Origin: Oscheius dolichura
Lineage: Eukaryota; Nematoda; Chromadorea; Rhabditida; Rhabditidae
Assembly: GCA_932521035.1 (NCBI GenBank)
Contig: OW051496.1
Location: forward strand, 2,108,001-2,172,000
Direction of reading: 5' to 3'
Length of the DNA: 64,000 nt
Below the pieces are notes generated by a model. That model was not told the origin of the DNA and did no database searches. It saw only the letters and a program-made list of their open reading frames with translations. Made by a program: the position numbers and the translations under genes. Of this stretch, positions 1 through 11,600 are shown one piece after another. Numbering within the stretch: the stretch's first letter is position 1; every line of letters begins with the position of its first letter.

Positions 1-1
1 A

Positions 2-147
2 TATAGTCCGTTTCCAACGGATATGTCACGAATTCAAATTTCGCGGCGCATCTCCGTTGCGAGACCATGTCGGAAGAAAGCTGGTCCCACAGCGGAGGCG
101 CGACAGACCTTTAAACCTCGTGACATATCCGTTAGAAACGGACTATA
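2..147. mobile_element. TA-flanked MITE, copy 1
   Basis: A short palindromic element of about 145 bp. Its roughly 30-bp ends (TATAGTCCGTTTCCAACGG and its complement) are inverted repeats flanked by TA, as in Tc1/mariner-type MITEs. Near-identical copies lie at 59492-59637 and 61334-61475. No coding capacity. Confidence 0.8.
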
Positions 148-495
148 ACATCGAACCCCTTTGAATTGCCCATCGCGTTGTGATTCTTTTCACCGCAGCG
201 TTTTTCTTCTCAAAATTTTTGGGCGTGGTTCAAAAACTTCACGATAAAGTTTTTATACTCTATTTCTATTATACCAATAGTAATCAGCACATCTTGAGCG
301 CGCCGACGGTTACGCTCATTCCAATGGTCTTTCCTGAACCAGAACATTTTGTCTTTATGTTCCTGGAGAATTTTTCCTGGTAGGAGAGTTCTACCGACCA
401 AATTGTCAGGGGGGTAGGCCAGTTGTAGTGAGATAGCGGAAAATTGACAAAAGACTTGTGAGAGAAATTCGTGAACGACTTTACAAAAAGTGGGC
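148..495. other. unassigned intergenic sequence
   Basis: No gene, RNA or repeat boundary recognised. Short open frames occur on both strands but have no recognisable protein character. Confidence 0.5.
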
Positions 496-499
496 AATT

Positions 500-1536
500 C
501 CTATGTGAAAAAGAGAGAGCTCAACAGGAAACTTGTGGTTTGACAGGAATGGAGTGTACAAAAAGCGTGCGATAAATGGTGAAGGAATGCACAAAAAGAG
601 GACGATAGAGTGTTTGTTATTTTTTAAGGAATGTACAAAAGGAGAACGATATTTCGTCGAGTCGAACCACTCCTTTTTTTACATCAAACATTTGGCTGAA
701 ACCACCCCGAGGTCCGAATGCGAACTTGGGGAACAACACCATTTTGAGATGATTTTATAACAGCATAAATGGATATTTTCGTTTTTATTCATTTTGGGCC
801 GGTTCTATTTGTACAAAAAATATGAAACATTGGAATCCATAATAACCAAAGGGTGTCCTCGCTTATGATTTTGGTTACGCTCTAGCCTGTGCGGTTAGAG
901 CGTTGTACATTGACTAGAGTGACTTCAACGGGCATTGAAAACTAACTGCTCCAGTGTTGGATTTGCACAAGGATAGGTCAGATTTCCTTCTTGGAAAATA
1001 GATAGACTTATGCGGAGGTCTCAATTCTAAGTGAAGGACCACTCTTGAAAACACGAAAAGACTGAAAACCCCCATTGCTTTATTGGCTTTCAAATATATC
1101 TATATGGTTGGGATTCTCTGTTGAGCAGTAGAAAACTTTCGAAAATTCGGAAATCATGGGGGATCAACATGGATAAACGAAAGTAAGGAAATTGATATTT
1201 TCTTTGAACAGTGGAGCATTCAGCCGTAAATGATAAATATTCGTGAAGAAATTCGCCTTTTTATCCTTATGAAGGAGACTATGTATCCATATCCGGATGT
1301 TTTAAAAAAGAAAAACAGAAAAAAGGAGCGGTTGTTTCAGCCAAATGTTTGATGTAAAAAAAGGAGTGGTTCGACTCGCCGAAATATCGTTCTCCTTTTG
1401 TACATTCCTTAAAAAATAACAAACACTCTGTCGTTCTCTTTTTGTGCATTCCTTCACCATTTATCGCACGCTTTTTGTACACTCCATTCCTGTCAAACCA
1501 CAAGTTTCCTGTTGAGCTCTCTCTTTTTCACATAGG
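500..1536. mobile_element. inverted-repeat DNA element with about 200-bp arms
   Basis: Bases 500-700 recur in inverted orientation at about 1335-1536, including the CCTATGTG...CACATAGG termini. Both ends are bordered by AATT (496-499 and 1537-1540), consistent with a 4-bp target duplication. Two small open frames (533-760 +, 1279-1503 -) are the same arm sequence read from opposite ends and are not genes. The interior shows no transposase, so this is likely a non-autonomous element. Confidence 0.7.
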
Positions 1537-1540
1537 AATT

Positions 1541-1880
1541 TCACATATATTTTGATCGTTTTTATCACTGCTTTTGCTTATTTGAGCTATGAACTACCGA
1601 AAAAATATAAAAATAGCCGAAGTCTGTGTCAGATACAATTATCGAAAATTTTTAAAGAAATTGAACTCACAAAATTTGAAGGTGCGAACCGCGCGGGAAA
1701 AGTTTTTCCATTTGAAACAGACTATAACACAGCTCGCCGAGGTCGGCACCTCAAAGGTCTAAAATGGCTAAAATGGTCCCGCAGCGACCACATGCCAGTT
1801 TTTCATATATACGTTTCTACATGTGTTTTCGATGTTTTATTCGGCCATATCGACCCCAAATTTTTTTCTTCTATTGATAA
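1541..1880. repeat. dispersed repeat segments shared with 6600-6786 and 31873-32040
   Basis: Bases 1541-1735 closely match 6600-6786 in the same orientation. Bases 1735-1880 match 31873-32040, including a GGTCCCGCAGCGACCACATG stretch. The open frame through here is repeat-derived. Confidence 0.6.
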
Positions 1881-1881
1881 C

Positions 1882-2398
1882 TTAAAGGAACTGTCAGGGA
1901 CCAAGTGGTAGTGACCATTTGACCATGAACAACCGAGTCCCAAGCGACTGACTACGTATGGGGCTTATTCTCTATCCAACTTTTCATTTCGGGGTCATTT
2001 ATGCGTATTTTACGTCTCATCTAGCGTTTTCCGCATTTTCTCTACCAAAAAATCTAGCAAACATACTCGGTATACGCTTAAAAAATTCGCCGTTTTCTCC
2101 TGATCACGAAGATATGTTTATTTTTGCATATGAACGTCGGAATCACGGGAAAATTGCATTTCTATCCCAAAGTCATAAATGCGTTTCATTTCTGTGATCA
2201 TGATCGTTGCAGAACCTTTATGGGGTCCTGTAACGATCATGATCACTTTTTGTTTTTTCAACCAGATTTTGATCATAAATGTGTATTTTTCTCGTGATAC
2301 AGGCGGTCATATGCAAAAATAAATATACCATCGTGATCAGGAGAAAACGGCGCATTTTTTAAGCCCAAGTTGTTTTAGGTCCCTGACAGTTCCTTTAA
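1882..2398. mobile_element. TTAA-flanked inverted-repeat element
   Basis: It begins TTAAAGGAACTGTCAGGGACC and ends with the reverse complement, each end including TTAA, as expected for a piggyBac-like non-autonomous element. A near-perfect palindrome around TGATCATGATCGTT lies at about 2194-2247. The right TTAA is shared with the start of a second TTAA family (AGGGAGCTACCGGCAGTAG), seen complete at 53285-53705. Confidence 0.75.
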
Positions 2399-2800
2399 AG
2401 GGAGCTACCGGCAGTAGAAAAAATTTACGAAAAGTACGAGGAGCCAAACCCTGATTATCAGGCCCACTTGTTTTTTATTTTTGATTCATTTGAAGTTTCA
2501 TTGATTTCTTTGTGTGTACTTGTTTTCTCTATATTATTTTTGTTGCTAAATAATCTACATTCGATAGCGGTTCTTTTGCAGTATCACTGAGCATGTAACG
2601 TTTGATACTAACACTGGAAAAGTGAGAGCAACGCAGCAAATAGAATTGGATGAATTTCTTTGGATTCTTATATTGCTTAGGCAAGAGGACCGGACACTTC
2701 AAGAAACGCTCTTCAAGCGACTACGTCGCTTCTGTGATATCTATTGTTATCTTCTCAGTAAATATTCTACTAAAAATAATAAAAAAATATAAAATAGTAT
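2399..2800. other. unassigned sequence after partial TTAA-element end
   Basis: The first 35 bases are one terminus of the 53285-53705 element family; the matching opposite terminus is at about 7216-7266. The rest is AT-rich with nothing recognised. Confidence 0.4.
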
Positions 2801-3229
2801 TGCGAGTTACGGTATCCAACTTTGTAGAGACGAAGACTCTCTATTCAGATATACACTTTCGGAGTGAGAGGCACGATCACTGTGGCGCCGACCTTTCTTC
2901 TTCCGCGGCGAGCTGTGGTAACTGTAAGGGGTCTTTAGCTGTTAGAAGTATACTCCGTTGAACACGCCAACACTATGATCCTTTAATTTACAGGCTCCCG
3001 ACATTGACAGCCCGACTTTTCCATAAGAAATTCGACCGCAGCGGCCTTCAGAAAACGACTCGACATAGACAACCGTGCAAGGTTTCATCGTTCATTCCGT
3101 CTTTTTTCTTTTTGTCGAGAAATACATCTCTCCCTCTTTGCTTTTTGTTATACTCCCTCAACAAATATGCTTTTTGTTATACTCCCTCAAAAAATATCCT
3201 GTCAATTTCGCTATGATCTCTCGAATTAT
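2800..3229. repeat. conserved 3'-flank block of kinase-Kelch genes
   Basis: This block is nearly identical downstream of the Kelch exon at 26040-26410 (inverted) and at 36435-36710 plus 32200-32312, where it is split by an insertion. It includes an open stretch at about 2816-2961 conserved in three places. It duplicated together with the Kelch 3' ends, so it marks the size of the ancestral duplication unit. I see no clear coding evidence. Confidence 0.6.
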
Positions 3230-3510
3230 TTATTGTTTTAAATCGACCGGATAAGAAGAAAGACGATCCGCGAACTCTTGAGGAACGAGAACAGCAGACG
3301 GGTAGCAAGGAATAATCGAAGAGAGAGGGAAAGAGGAGCCAACACGCCAATTGATTCCGTCAAATATTTGCACCTTATAATCACCCCAGCCAATTGTAAT
3401 GATTTCTCGGCCAAGAACAACTCCAACAGAAGGAAAAATAGGGGAGGTTAAATGCGACAACTCTTCCACTGTCCATTTTCCTCAAATGGATCCAATTCCA
3501 GAATTGTGAC
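3230..3510 (-). pseudogene. kinase-Kelch fragment: last Kelch blade only
   Basis: The minus strand encodes the last part of exon 11 of the family: REIITIGWGDY, INWRVGSSFP and the terminal QEFADRLSSYPVDLKQ, with the stop next to an AATAAA signal as in other copies. At 3510 the Kelch reading (after the PLEENGQW-equivalent region) breaks off and joins, head to head, a plus-strand copy of SKP1-like exon 4. No kinase or upstream Kelch blades remain, so this is a truncated duplicate at a rearrangement breakpoint. Confidence 0.8.
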
Positions 3511-4030
3511 ATCATAACCCAAAAGATTGCCGACATGGCCAAGGTTGGGGTTTTCCTCTTTCTTTTTGAAATTTTTATAACAGATTCGGAAATTTTTAAA
3601 GTGTGCGATGAACTATGAATAGTTGAGAAGGTGATACGAAATATTATGGGCAACTTGTCTAGTTGTGGAAATTGAAAAATTTGGTCTTTTATCAATTTTC
3701 TATCTTGTTTTCTTGAAAAGAATATTATTTTCTGTCAGTAGCAAATGCAATCGCCTAGTTTTATATTCTGAAGCTAAAACTAGCCAAAATCTAAACACAA
3801 CTTCGATAAAAAGTCTCATTCCTTGGATTTTCGAGTTATCCATAGACAGTCACCCTAAAATCCATCAATGGGGTAAATTTCACAAGATTTCGGCACTACT
3901 TTATCACTTTCAAGCAAAACTCGCAATTGTCGTTGCTTCCGTCGCCATTCCCCCAATTTTTGCCAAACAAAGGAGTTCTCTTTCCCAAAAATTGACCTGA
4001 AGTACTGAAGTCCCTTCTCTCATCAATAAA

Positions 4031-4480
4031 AGAATAAAATTTCTGATACAAGCCAGGAAAACACTAATCTTTATTCGCTTACTGTACTTATTCCTTGGCA
4101 CAGCATTTCTTTCTAAAAATAATTTCTTATGCTTTACAAGACCCTTATTGATAAATGTTTTGGCATTACGAATGATTTATGGTGACCAAACATCTCTTTA
4201 TTAGCAGCTTTTCCGAATTGTCTGGTGTTTTCTTTCTTGTTTATAAACTGCAGCCGTGTTTAGCTGCAATGCTAGGAGTTCTCAGGACATGAAGTGAAAA
4301 AGCGATATTTCGTTTGCTACCTTCACTTTTCTAGTTTGAGCGATACGAAGAAAAAACGACTCTAGCCAGACAATAAGGAGAAGTGGCTATAGCCATATAT
4401 CGAGCCCGGGCGTGATTTGGGTTTACTCAGAGCACATGCCAAGCCCCTTTTTTTTGATTTTAATGGTGTAACTTTTTTCA
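4031..4480. other. unassigned sequence within skr remnant
   Basis: Sequence left of 4030 matches the intact skr intron; here I see no match, gene or clear repeat boundary. Confidence 0.35.
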
Positions 4481-4790
4481 GTTAAGAGATATTAAAAATC
4501 TGACTTCGCCATCGTGTTCCTCGTAGTTGATTACCCCTAGTGACCAATTTTCATGAAATTTGCCCATAAAATAGATGAGCTACGACTACAAACATGTTTT
4601 GAAAAGTGGCGCCGTCCGCCGTCTGCGTCCGCTCGCTGTGGCGCTTTCCGCTGTGGCTTTTTTTCCAAAACTTTTTGTTCCCGTTCAAAAACTTTTAAAA
4701 AACAGGTATATGTACAGTTTTTTACGCTGATTCTGAATATGTAATCATTAATCACGCGCGTAAAAACGACGTAAATCACGCGCGCAATTG
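4480..4790. repeat. repeat inverted at 49120-49500
   Basis: The segment around GCGCCGTCCGCCGTCTGCGT and CATGAAATTTGCCCATAAAA recurs in inverted orientation inside the large intron at 49120-49500. The open frames are repeat-derived. Confidence 0.65.
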
Positions 4791-4797
4791 CCCGCCA

Positions 4798-4960
4798 ACC
4801 CGAACTCAACCCGACCCGAACCTGACCCGACCCTGGCCGGATTTCAACCCGAAATCGGGTCGGGTTCCGGGTTGGCTGAAATTCTTGACCCGGAAATCGG
4901 GTCGGGTCGGATTAGAAAAACATTTCTCCGGGTCGGGTCGGGTCGGGTTCAACCATCTCC
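4798..4960. repeat. CCCGA / TCGGG simple-sequence fold-back
   Basis: Runs of CCCGACCCGAACC on the left half are followed by GGGTCGGGTCGG on the right half, giving a GC-rich low-complexity inverted repeat. The open frames rich in P, R and G here are artefacts of the composition. Confidence 0.7.
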
Positions 4961-5047
4961 TGGATTGCCTTATATTCCGTGCATCCGCACATCTTTTGAA
5001 ATTCCAATACCCAAGAGTAGCCAAATGGTTTTTTTGGATTTCACACG

Positions 5048-5214
5048 TTAAAGGAACCCACAGGGACCTCGGCGCGGGTGCAATGGTCCCGCAGCGACTG
5101 CACCCGATCAGGCAAACGCGTTTCTGTTTTGCGACAACACTGGTCACAGAAAAGGGGGAATTGGCTGAAACCTAGGCCCCAGTAACCCGCCTAGGTCCCT
5201 GTGGCTTCCTTTAA
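5048..5214. mobile_element. small TTAA-flanked MITE
   Basis: It starts TTAAAGGAACCCACAGGGACC and ends GGTCCCTGTGGCTTCCTTTAA. The internal GGTCCCGCAGCGACTGCACC motif resembles motifs at 1770 and 31920. About 167 bp, non-coding. Confidence 0.75.
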
Positions 5215-5431
5215 TTGCCACTTGGCAAAAATCCCGGAAATTTTTGGAAAGAGACTACGGGACACACGTGTGAAACAAGAGACGATCGCCAACGGATATC
5301 CCACGGCAAAAAAAATCTATTTCTATTGTTTACCGTCTGTTGCATTGAGGATCTAGAGCCAGTTTTCAACGGAAGACTCCGACATTTGTGCTCTGTCAAA
5401 TTATTGTGTGATGAAATCAAAGGCTACTATA

Positions 5432-6098
5432 AATCCGTTTGTTAAAAAGAGGAATCTCAATAAAAAGGGTGATTTGGGAGAGCCTACAAAAAGGGAACAA
5501 TAGGGAAAACCCCAAAGGACACAACAAAAAGAGAACAATACTCGTTCAGTTAAAATATAACCAAATCACGGCTACCGGTTAGGATCGACAACTTTCAGTC
5601 TTCTACTTTGATTTTTCCTTTTTATTTATAATCTACGAGGGGGGCTGCCGCCCCCCTCGACCCCCCGCCCAGGCCCGTCATATCAGTATGCTCTTATTCA
5701 TGGAAAGAAGCCGGTTTGAAATCCTTACATCTGCATCGTATTCTACTTTTCCCCAGTTTCATTCTTTTCAATTTCGACCCCCCGCATATGTCCGCTTTGT
5801 CAGTATTTTGTGTCATGGAAATGCCCGTTCCCAGAGTTCTATTTTCCATGGCAGAACATAATTCATTGCCGAAAATTGCTGGGAAAGGGCAATATCCGAA
5901 AAGATAGCCGTGGTTGGGAACATGTCTAAATGCCCGACTGCATCCGCACTACGAGCCGCCGTGATTTGGTTATATTTTAACTGAACGAGTATTGTTCTCT
6001 TTTTGTTGTGTCCTTGGGGTTCTTCCCTATTGTTCCCTTTTTGTACAGTCTCCCAAATCACCCTTTTTATTGAGATTCCTCTTTTTAACAAACGGATT
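5432..6098. mobile_element. inverted-repeat element, copy 1
   Basis: Arms of about 145 bp (AATCCGTTTGTTAAAAAGAGG... and its complement) bracket a centre containing the hairpin GGGGGGCTGCCGCCCCCC. A second copy with the same architecture lies at 47617-48142 inside intron 3 of the kinase-Kelch gene at 47308-51829. No transposase is visible. Confidence 0.75.
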
Positions 6099-7210
6099 GT
6101 TCCCTTTTTGTTGATATTCGGTAGAATATCATAGATCCTAAAGCTTGTGCCATGAAATAGTCCTGGTTTTCCCCATTCTCTAGGAGGAAAAATGGGTTGT
6201 GCCACAATAATTTCTAAAGCAGCAAACGTCATTGCACAAGTTTGTCTTCCTGTCGATTTCGTTTAATTGACAAAAAATTGTATAAAGCTCGAAGAAGCCA
6301 CCAATAAGGTAAATAAGGTCAATTTAGCAAGTTTTTACGGCTCTGCAGTCCAACTGCTAGAAAAAATGCGTTCTTCAACAGACACGGCGGCTGCGCGTCG
6401 CCTCTGTTTGATGTTGCGGCTCTTCCATTTTCTGCCAATTTTCATGAAAATTTGTGCCAAAAGCTAAACACTCATGCCCTAATAAGATATAGTCCATTTC
6501 AAATGGAAAAAATTTAGTTAAAGGTAAAGTCGGGTCCAGATAGAGCATTTGCCCGTCTAGATGGTCCAACCTGACATTTTGGCATGCATTTTTATGCGTA
6601 TTTCACATATATCTTGATTATTTTTATCGCTGCTTTTGCTTATTTTGAGCTATGAACTACCGAAAAAATATAAAAATCGCCGAAATCTATGTCAGATACA
6701 ATTATCGAAAATTTTGAAAGAAATTGAACTCGAAAAATTTGAAGGTCCGAACCGTGCGGGAGAAGTTTTCCCATTTGAAACAGACTATAGTGATGTCGAA
6801 TGTTCAAAATTCATTAGCCGAAATGGGCTACGTGCAGAAACATGTAATAGAATAGTTGATGGTATAGCTGAAAAACTAACCCATCTACCTAATTTTTTTA
6901 TTACATATTCAGAATCAGCGTAAAAAACTGTGTATATAACTGTTTTGCAAAGGTTTTTAGATGGACACACAACCTTGTTCAAAAAAGACCACAGCGAAAA
7001 GCACCCCATCCACGACGTGCCGCATCTGTTTGATGCTCTGGCTCTTCCATTTTTCAGCCAACTTTAATGAAAATAGGTACCAAGGTGTAAAACACCATCC
7101 CGAATAAGATAACCATGTCAGACTTTCAAAATTCTCTAGCCGAAAAGGGCTACCGAAACAACCATGAAAAAATATGTTTGATGCTATAGCAGAAAAACCA
7201 ACCCACCAAC
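6099..7210. repeat. direct-repeat body shared with 48143-49150
   Basis: Blocks around 6250-6380 and 6850-7210 recur in the same orientation at 48190-48310 and 48770-49150. With 5432-6098 this forms a roughly 1.7-kb unit present twice in the window. Bases 6600-6786 also match 1541-1735. Open frames here are short and shared by the repeat. Confidence 0.6.
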
Positions 7211-7215
7211 CCAAA

Positions 7216-8620
7216 AGATAAGCACCAATTACGTAACGATTTTTTCTACTGCCGGTAGCTCCCTTTAATGGATCAATCTTGTCATAATAAGACAGAAAAA
7301 AGTCAACAGCGCCAATAAACTATTCCCTAAGATTACACTATAAGCTAAACAAAAGTTACTCTCAATCCATGTCGTCGTCAATTATCTAAAATGAAACAAA
7401 AAATGTTTAAATGGAACGATAAAACAAGAAAAATAGTGTGGCTATGCTGGGCAGCTGAGGTCTCTTCGTTTTCCATAATTTCTAGAAAAATTGAAGGAAA
7501 GCCCAGCGGTGGTTAGATCTTTTCGACATTTCGGAGAATCCTCATCAAGGTTCACAACAGAAAGAATCCAGGACCGATTCCGGCGCGAACTTTAATTTAC
7601 AAAAATGTGCTAGAATCAGCTGCACAAAACACGGTTTCCCTTATTACCACCAGTGGAACATGGGCTACCCTAAATTTTTCTAATATTACCCGGGTAAAAC
7701 AAATTATATTTTCCTCTTTTTCAGGGTAAAAGTGTAGAAGAGATCCGGGAGATCTATTGCCTCCATGACGATGACGACGATCCCAAAAACAAGAAGAAGA
7801 AGAAAAAGAAGAAGGCGGCCATTGCCATCCAGCAGGCGCCGAGCAACAACAACGGCGGCGGCGGGGGAAGTCCTTCCTCCACCGGAGCGAAATAATTTGA
7901 TTTCTTCTTTTTCTTTTTTAATTTTAGCCACCCCAAAAACAGCGGAAACCCTTCTTATAACCTTCTCTTAAAAGTATGGAAATATCTTTAATTTTAAATT
8001 TAAAAAAAAGGCAGGAGAGAAAATAAACCCCCAAAAAAATCGATGTCTAGACGGATGGAAGCCCTTGTGAAACACAAATTTCGGTATAACAAAACATGTC
8101 AACGATCTCTTTTTGCCTTTTTCTCTTCTTATTTTTTTGTTTCTTTTTGTCGCCTGTTTACTTTCGAAATTGTCTTCTTCCCCTTTTTATATTTTTCCTT
8201 CTTATATCCGCCCCCTCGCCCCAACTTTTCACGTGATTTTTCCTTCCTTTGTGGGTTCAATTTTATCTGTTGCTGAAGAAGAATAAAGTTGGTTTTTATC
8301 AACACGATTGAAGAATTCAATAGCGCCACTGAAATTTACCAGGGAATGGCACGAACCTGTCACCGAGTTATGAGGGTCGGAAGTTTGAAAATAAGGTTGG
8401 CGTTTGGGTATTTTCCTGTAAAACCCCCTTTATTAGGCAAAAACGGCAAATTCAACCCCTCGTGAGCTAATAGCAAGGTCGTACCATTCTCTAGTTAGAC
8501 AAAATGTGTATGGTTTCATCGGTCCTTCAGTTTTTTTCTTTTTGTCGAGAAATACGTCCCCCTCTTTCTTTTTGTTATACTCCCTCAAAAAATATCCTGT
8601 CAATTTCGCTATGATCTCTC
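7216..8620. repeat. left arm of large inverted duplication (partner 51840-53340)
   Basis: About 1.4 kb is near-identical to 51840-53340 in reverse orientation. It spans the skr last exon, its 3' flank and the spacer to the convergent kinase-Kelch gene. The left edge is a partial terminus of the 53285-53705 TTAA element. The low-complexity tracts (GAAGAAG, CTTCTTC) belong to the coding Lys run and its flanks. Confidence 0.8.
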
Positions 8621-8627
8621 GAATTAT

Positions 8628-11600
8628 TTATTGTTTTAAATCGATCGGATAAGAAGAAAGACGATCCGCGAACTGTTGAGGAACGAGAACAGCAGACGGG
8701 AAGCGAGGAAAAAAAGGGAAAGAGGGGCCAACACGCCAATTGATTCCGTTAAATATATGCACATCGGCACTATCATTAGTATTATTATCCCAGCCAGAGT
8801 TCCGGCCAATTGTAATGATTTCTCGACCAAGAACTGCTGCAACAGAATTAAAACTAGGGGAGGTTAAGGACGACAACTCCTTCCACTGTCCATTTTTCTC
8901 GTGTGGATCCAATTCCAGAACTGTGGTAGTATATTCTTCGTCATCATGACCTCCTATTACAACCAGCTTATTTCTATAACAAACGAGGGAATGACAAATT
9001 CGAGGTGTCGGCATATCCGTCAGTTCGGTCCACACTTCACTCTCAGGATCGAAACATTCCACACTTTTCAAATTGACATAGCCATCTCCTCTTCCTCCAC
9101 AAATATATATTTTCCCGTTACAGACGGCTGCAACTGCACCATATCTGCCATATTTCATGTCTCTAAAATAGCTTATTAGCCCAAAGTAATCAAAAGGTTA
9201 TAGGCTCCCTTTATAAAGACAACTTACGGCATCCGTGTCCATTTATCCTCCTTCGGATCATATCGTTCCACACTTTTTAGTGCTTCATCTCTGTCCCAAT
9301 TCCATCCTCCAAACACCCAAATGTATCCATTCCATTCCAAACAGCTGTTATGAATAAATGATCGGTTCTCATTCATATTAGCCAGTCGTTTCCATTCCAT
9401 ATTTTTGTCCAACTTGAATAATGACTTGTCCATGTTGATTATATAGAGTTCATCATCGAGATAAACAACACCAACAGGTAGGCCAGGAATTTTCATTCGT
9501 GAAATAGTCCAGGTGGATGTCCCTCGATTCCATATTGTCATCTTATTATTATTATCAATATCTCCTCCCATGACCAAAATCTAAAAAAGCGGAGCCCATC
9601 TTCTTTTGAAACCCTCAAATTTTCACCTACCGTCGGGCCGAATTTCGGTTCAAAGTTTATGATTTCCTGGATCGACGGCCTATCAGAAATGTTTCTTTGC
9701 CAGCATCTTAAAGGAACAGTCAGGGAGTTTTTCGACCAGGTCTCAGAAAATAGAGAACTTTTCGCTGATCACGATGCACTATTTTATAAATCATAAAAAT
9801 GTCAAAATATCGAGAAAAATGCGTTCAAAGTGCTCGAATATCGACCAACGTCAGCATCCCAAGTTACGGACGTCAGCACGCCGGTGCCCGGGAAGAACGT
9901 TTTTTCAAAATTTGATCAGCATTCGTCAGCATTTTGATGATGTATCGCTATTTTTATCGTTTCTTTTCATTTTTTCCACATTTTAAACGATCCCTATATG
10001 TACACCAAAGGTAAATATAATGAAAACAGTGAAATATGAAAAAATCGCTTTTTCTGTATACGGTAGCAGAAAAACTCCCTGACTGTTCCTTTAAAAATAT
10101 TTTTATAGAATTGTCCAACAAACAAAGAAAACGAAAAAAAAACTGAAGATGTCAGGTTAGTTCCACCGCCCGGTTAGTCTTGTAGGCCTTTTCAGCCCCA
10201 AACCCCAAACTTCATATTTCTACACCAACCTTTTCACAAAATTCCACGAATCCTCGTCCATTTTATCAGGATCTATAGGCAGTTCTATACAATCATTTCC
10301 AACTTGTAGATGTTTCGAAGGGCACCTACTTTTATATTGTACACTGATCAAATAAAATCAACTGACTTCCGCCATATAATTTCCCATATTGTTATTCCAA
10401 ACGAATAAACATCAGCTGGAACACCGTAATCGTTTGATGTTATTACTTCTGGAGCCACATAGACATTTGTGATAATGGCACTGGAAATATTAAAATTTAT
10501 TGGGAAGAGAAGAGTCAATTACCCAGTAGTATATGTATTTTGATGAGAAATATTCCTAGCCAGTCCAAAATCCGCCAGTTTTATGTGGTCTATTCTGAGC
10601 AGGAGGATACTAAATAAAGAGTAGAAACAGTGGGAAAATGCCTACTTTTTAGGCTTGACATCACGGTGAATAATGCCGTTTTCATGGAGATACTGTAGGC
10701 CGGAACCGATTTGTTGAATCCATGACACGATTAACTTCATGTCATAATGTTTGAAGACTTCGTGGATTTCTGATAATGTTTTTGTTTGGAGTAAAATCAA
10801 AGAATAGAACCGTAATGAAGACTGCCGAGTTCCAAATATTCCATCACGTATCCGGAGTAAAGCGGCATCAAAGTTCCGTCTATATCTTTCGTCGCTCCAT
10901 CCCAAATTACTCCGAAAAACTCGACAAGGTGTGGATGAGAGTGCTGAAATGGGAAACTTATGAAAGACACGAGGCGACGCGTACCTTTTTCAATATTTCA
11001 ATTTCCCTTTCAGCATAGACATCTCACTGGTAGAACACTTTCACAGCCACAGTCCTAAAAAGAGAGATGCCTTCGAATGGAAATCCTCACCGTTTCTCTC
11101 TGGTAAATCTGGTCACATCGTATCCCGTCCAAACTATACCGTATCCTCCACTAGCCAGTCTTTGTAAATCTTTAAAATCATTCAATCTGTGGTAAGGCAC
11201 ACCTAAAAGTAATATTACTAACGGAAGAGGAAGCAGAACTCTACCATCAGGTGTGTATTTCACGGAGGAGAGAACACGTCTCAGATAGGCGGTCTGAAAT
11301 ACGATAATAGGCGATTGTTGTGGTATGGCGCCCATACGAAAAATTCCGGGTTCGGGCCGGGGCCTACCCCCTAGGGGCACCCAATAACTAACAAGTATAA
11401 TGTCTACTTACAGAGGTATCCCAAGTGCTCGTTCTTCTATTGACTACTACAGTCTCATCGATCGATCTTTCTCTATTCGATCGATCTTTCTCTATTACAA
11501 TCTGAAACGAGCATTATGTACATGATGATTTACATGTTGATCAAAGATATACTTATAATTTTAATAAAGACAACACGCACCGTGCGGTCAAATGTTGGTT

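Larger units (their letters stand above)
3511..7895 (+). pseudogene. SKP1-related gene remnant (exon 4 end and last exon), inverted duplicate
   Basis: Bases 3511-3536 encode ITQKIADMAK of an SKP1-like exon 4, followed by a splice-donor-like G/GTTGGG. Sequence to about 4030 matches the intron of the intact gene at 54700-55188 in inverted orientation. Bases 7725-7895, preceded by TTTTTCAG, reproduce the last exon in frame: GKSVEEIREIYCL, an Asp run, a Lys run, an Asn/Gly stretch and a stop (57 codons). Exons 1-3 are absent because the left edge is fused to a Kelch fragment. It cannot make a full SKP1 protein. It is the mirror partner of 52660-57182. Confidence 0.85.

Noticed and set aside
4788-5175. 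Arg/Gly/Pro-rich open frames on both strands
   Set aside because: They come from the CCCGA/TCGGG low-complexity fold-back and the adjacent MITE.
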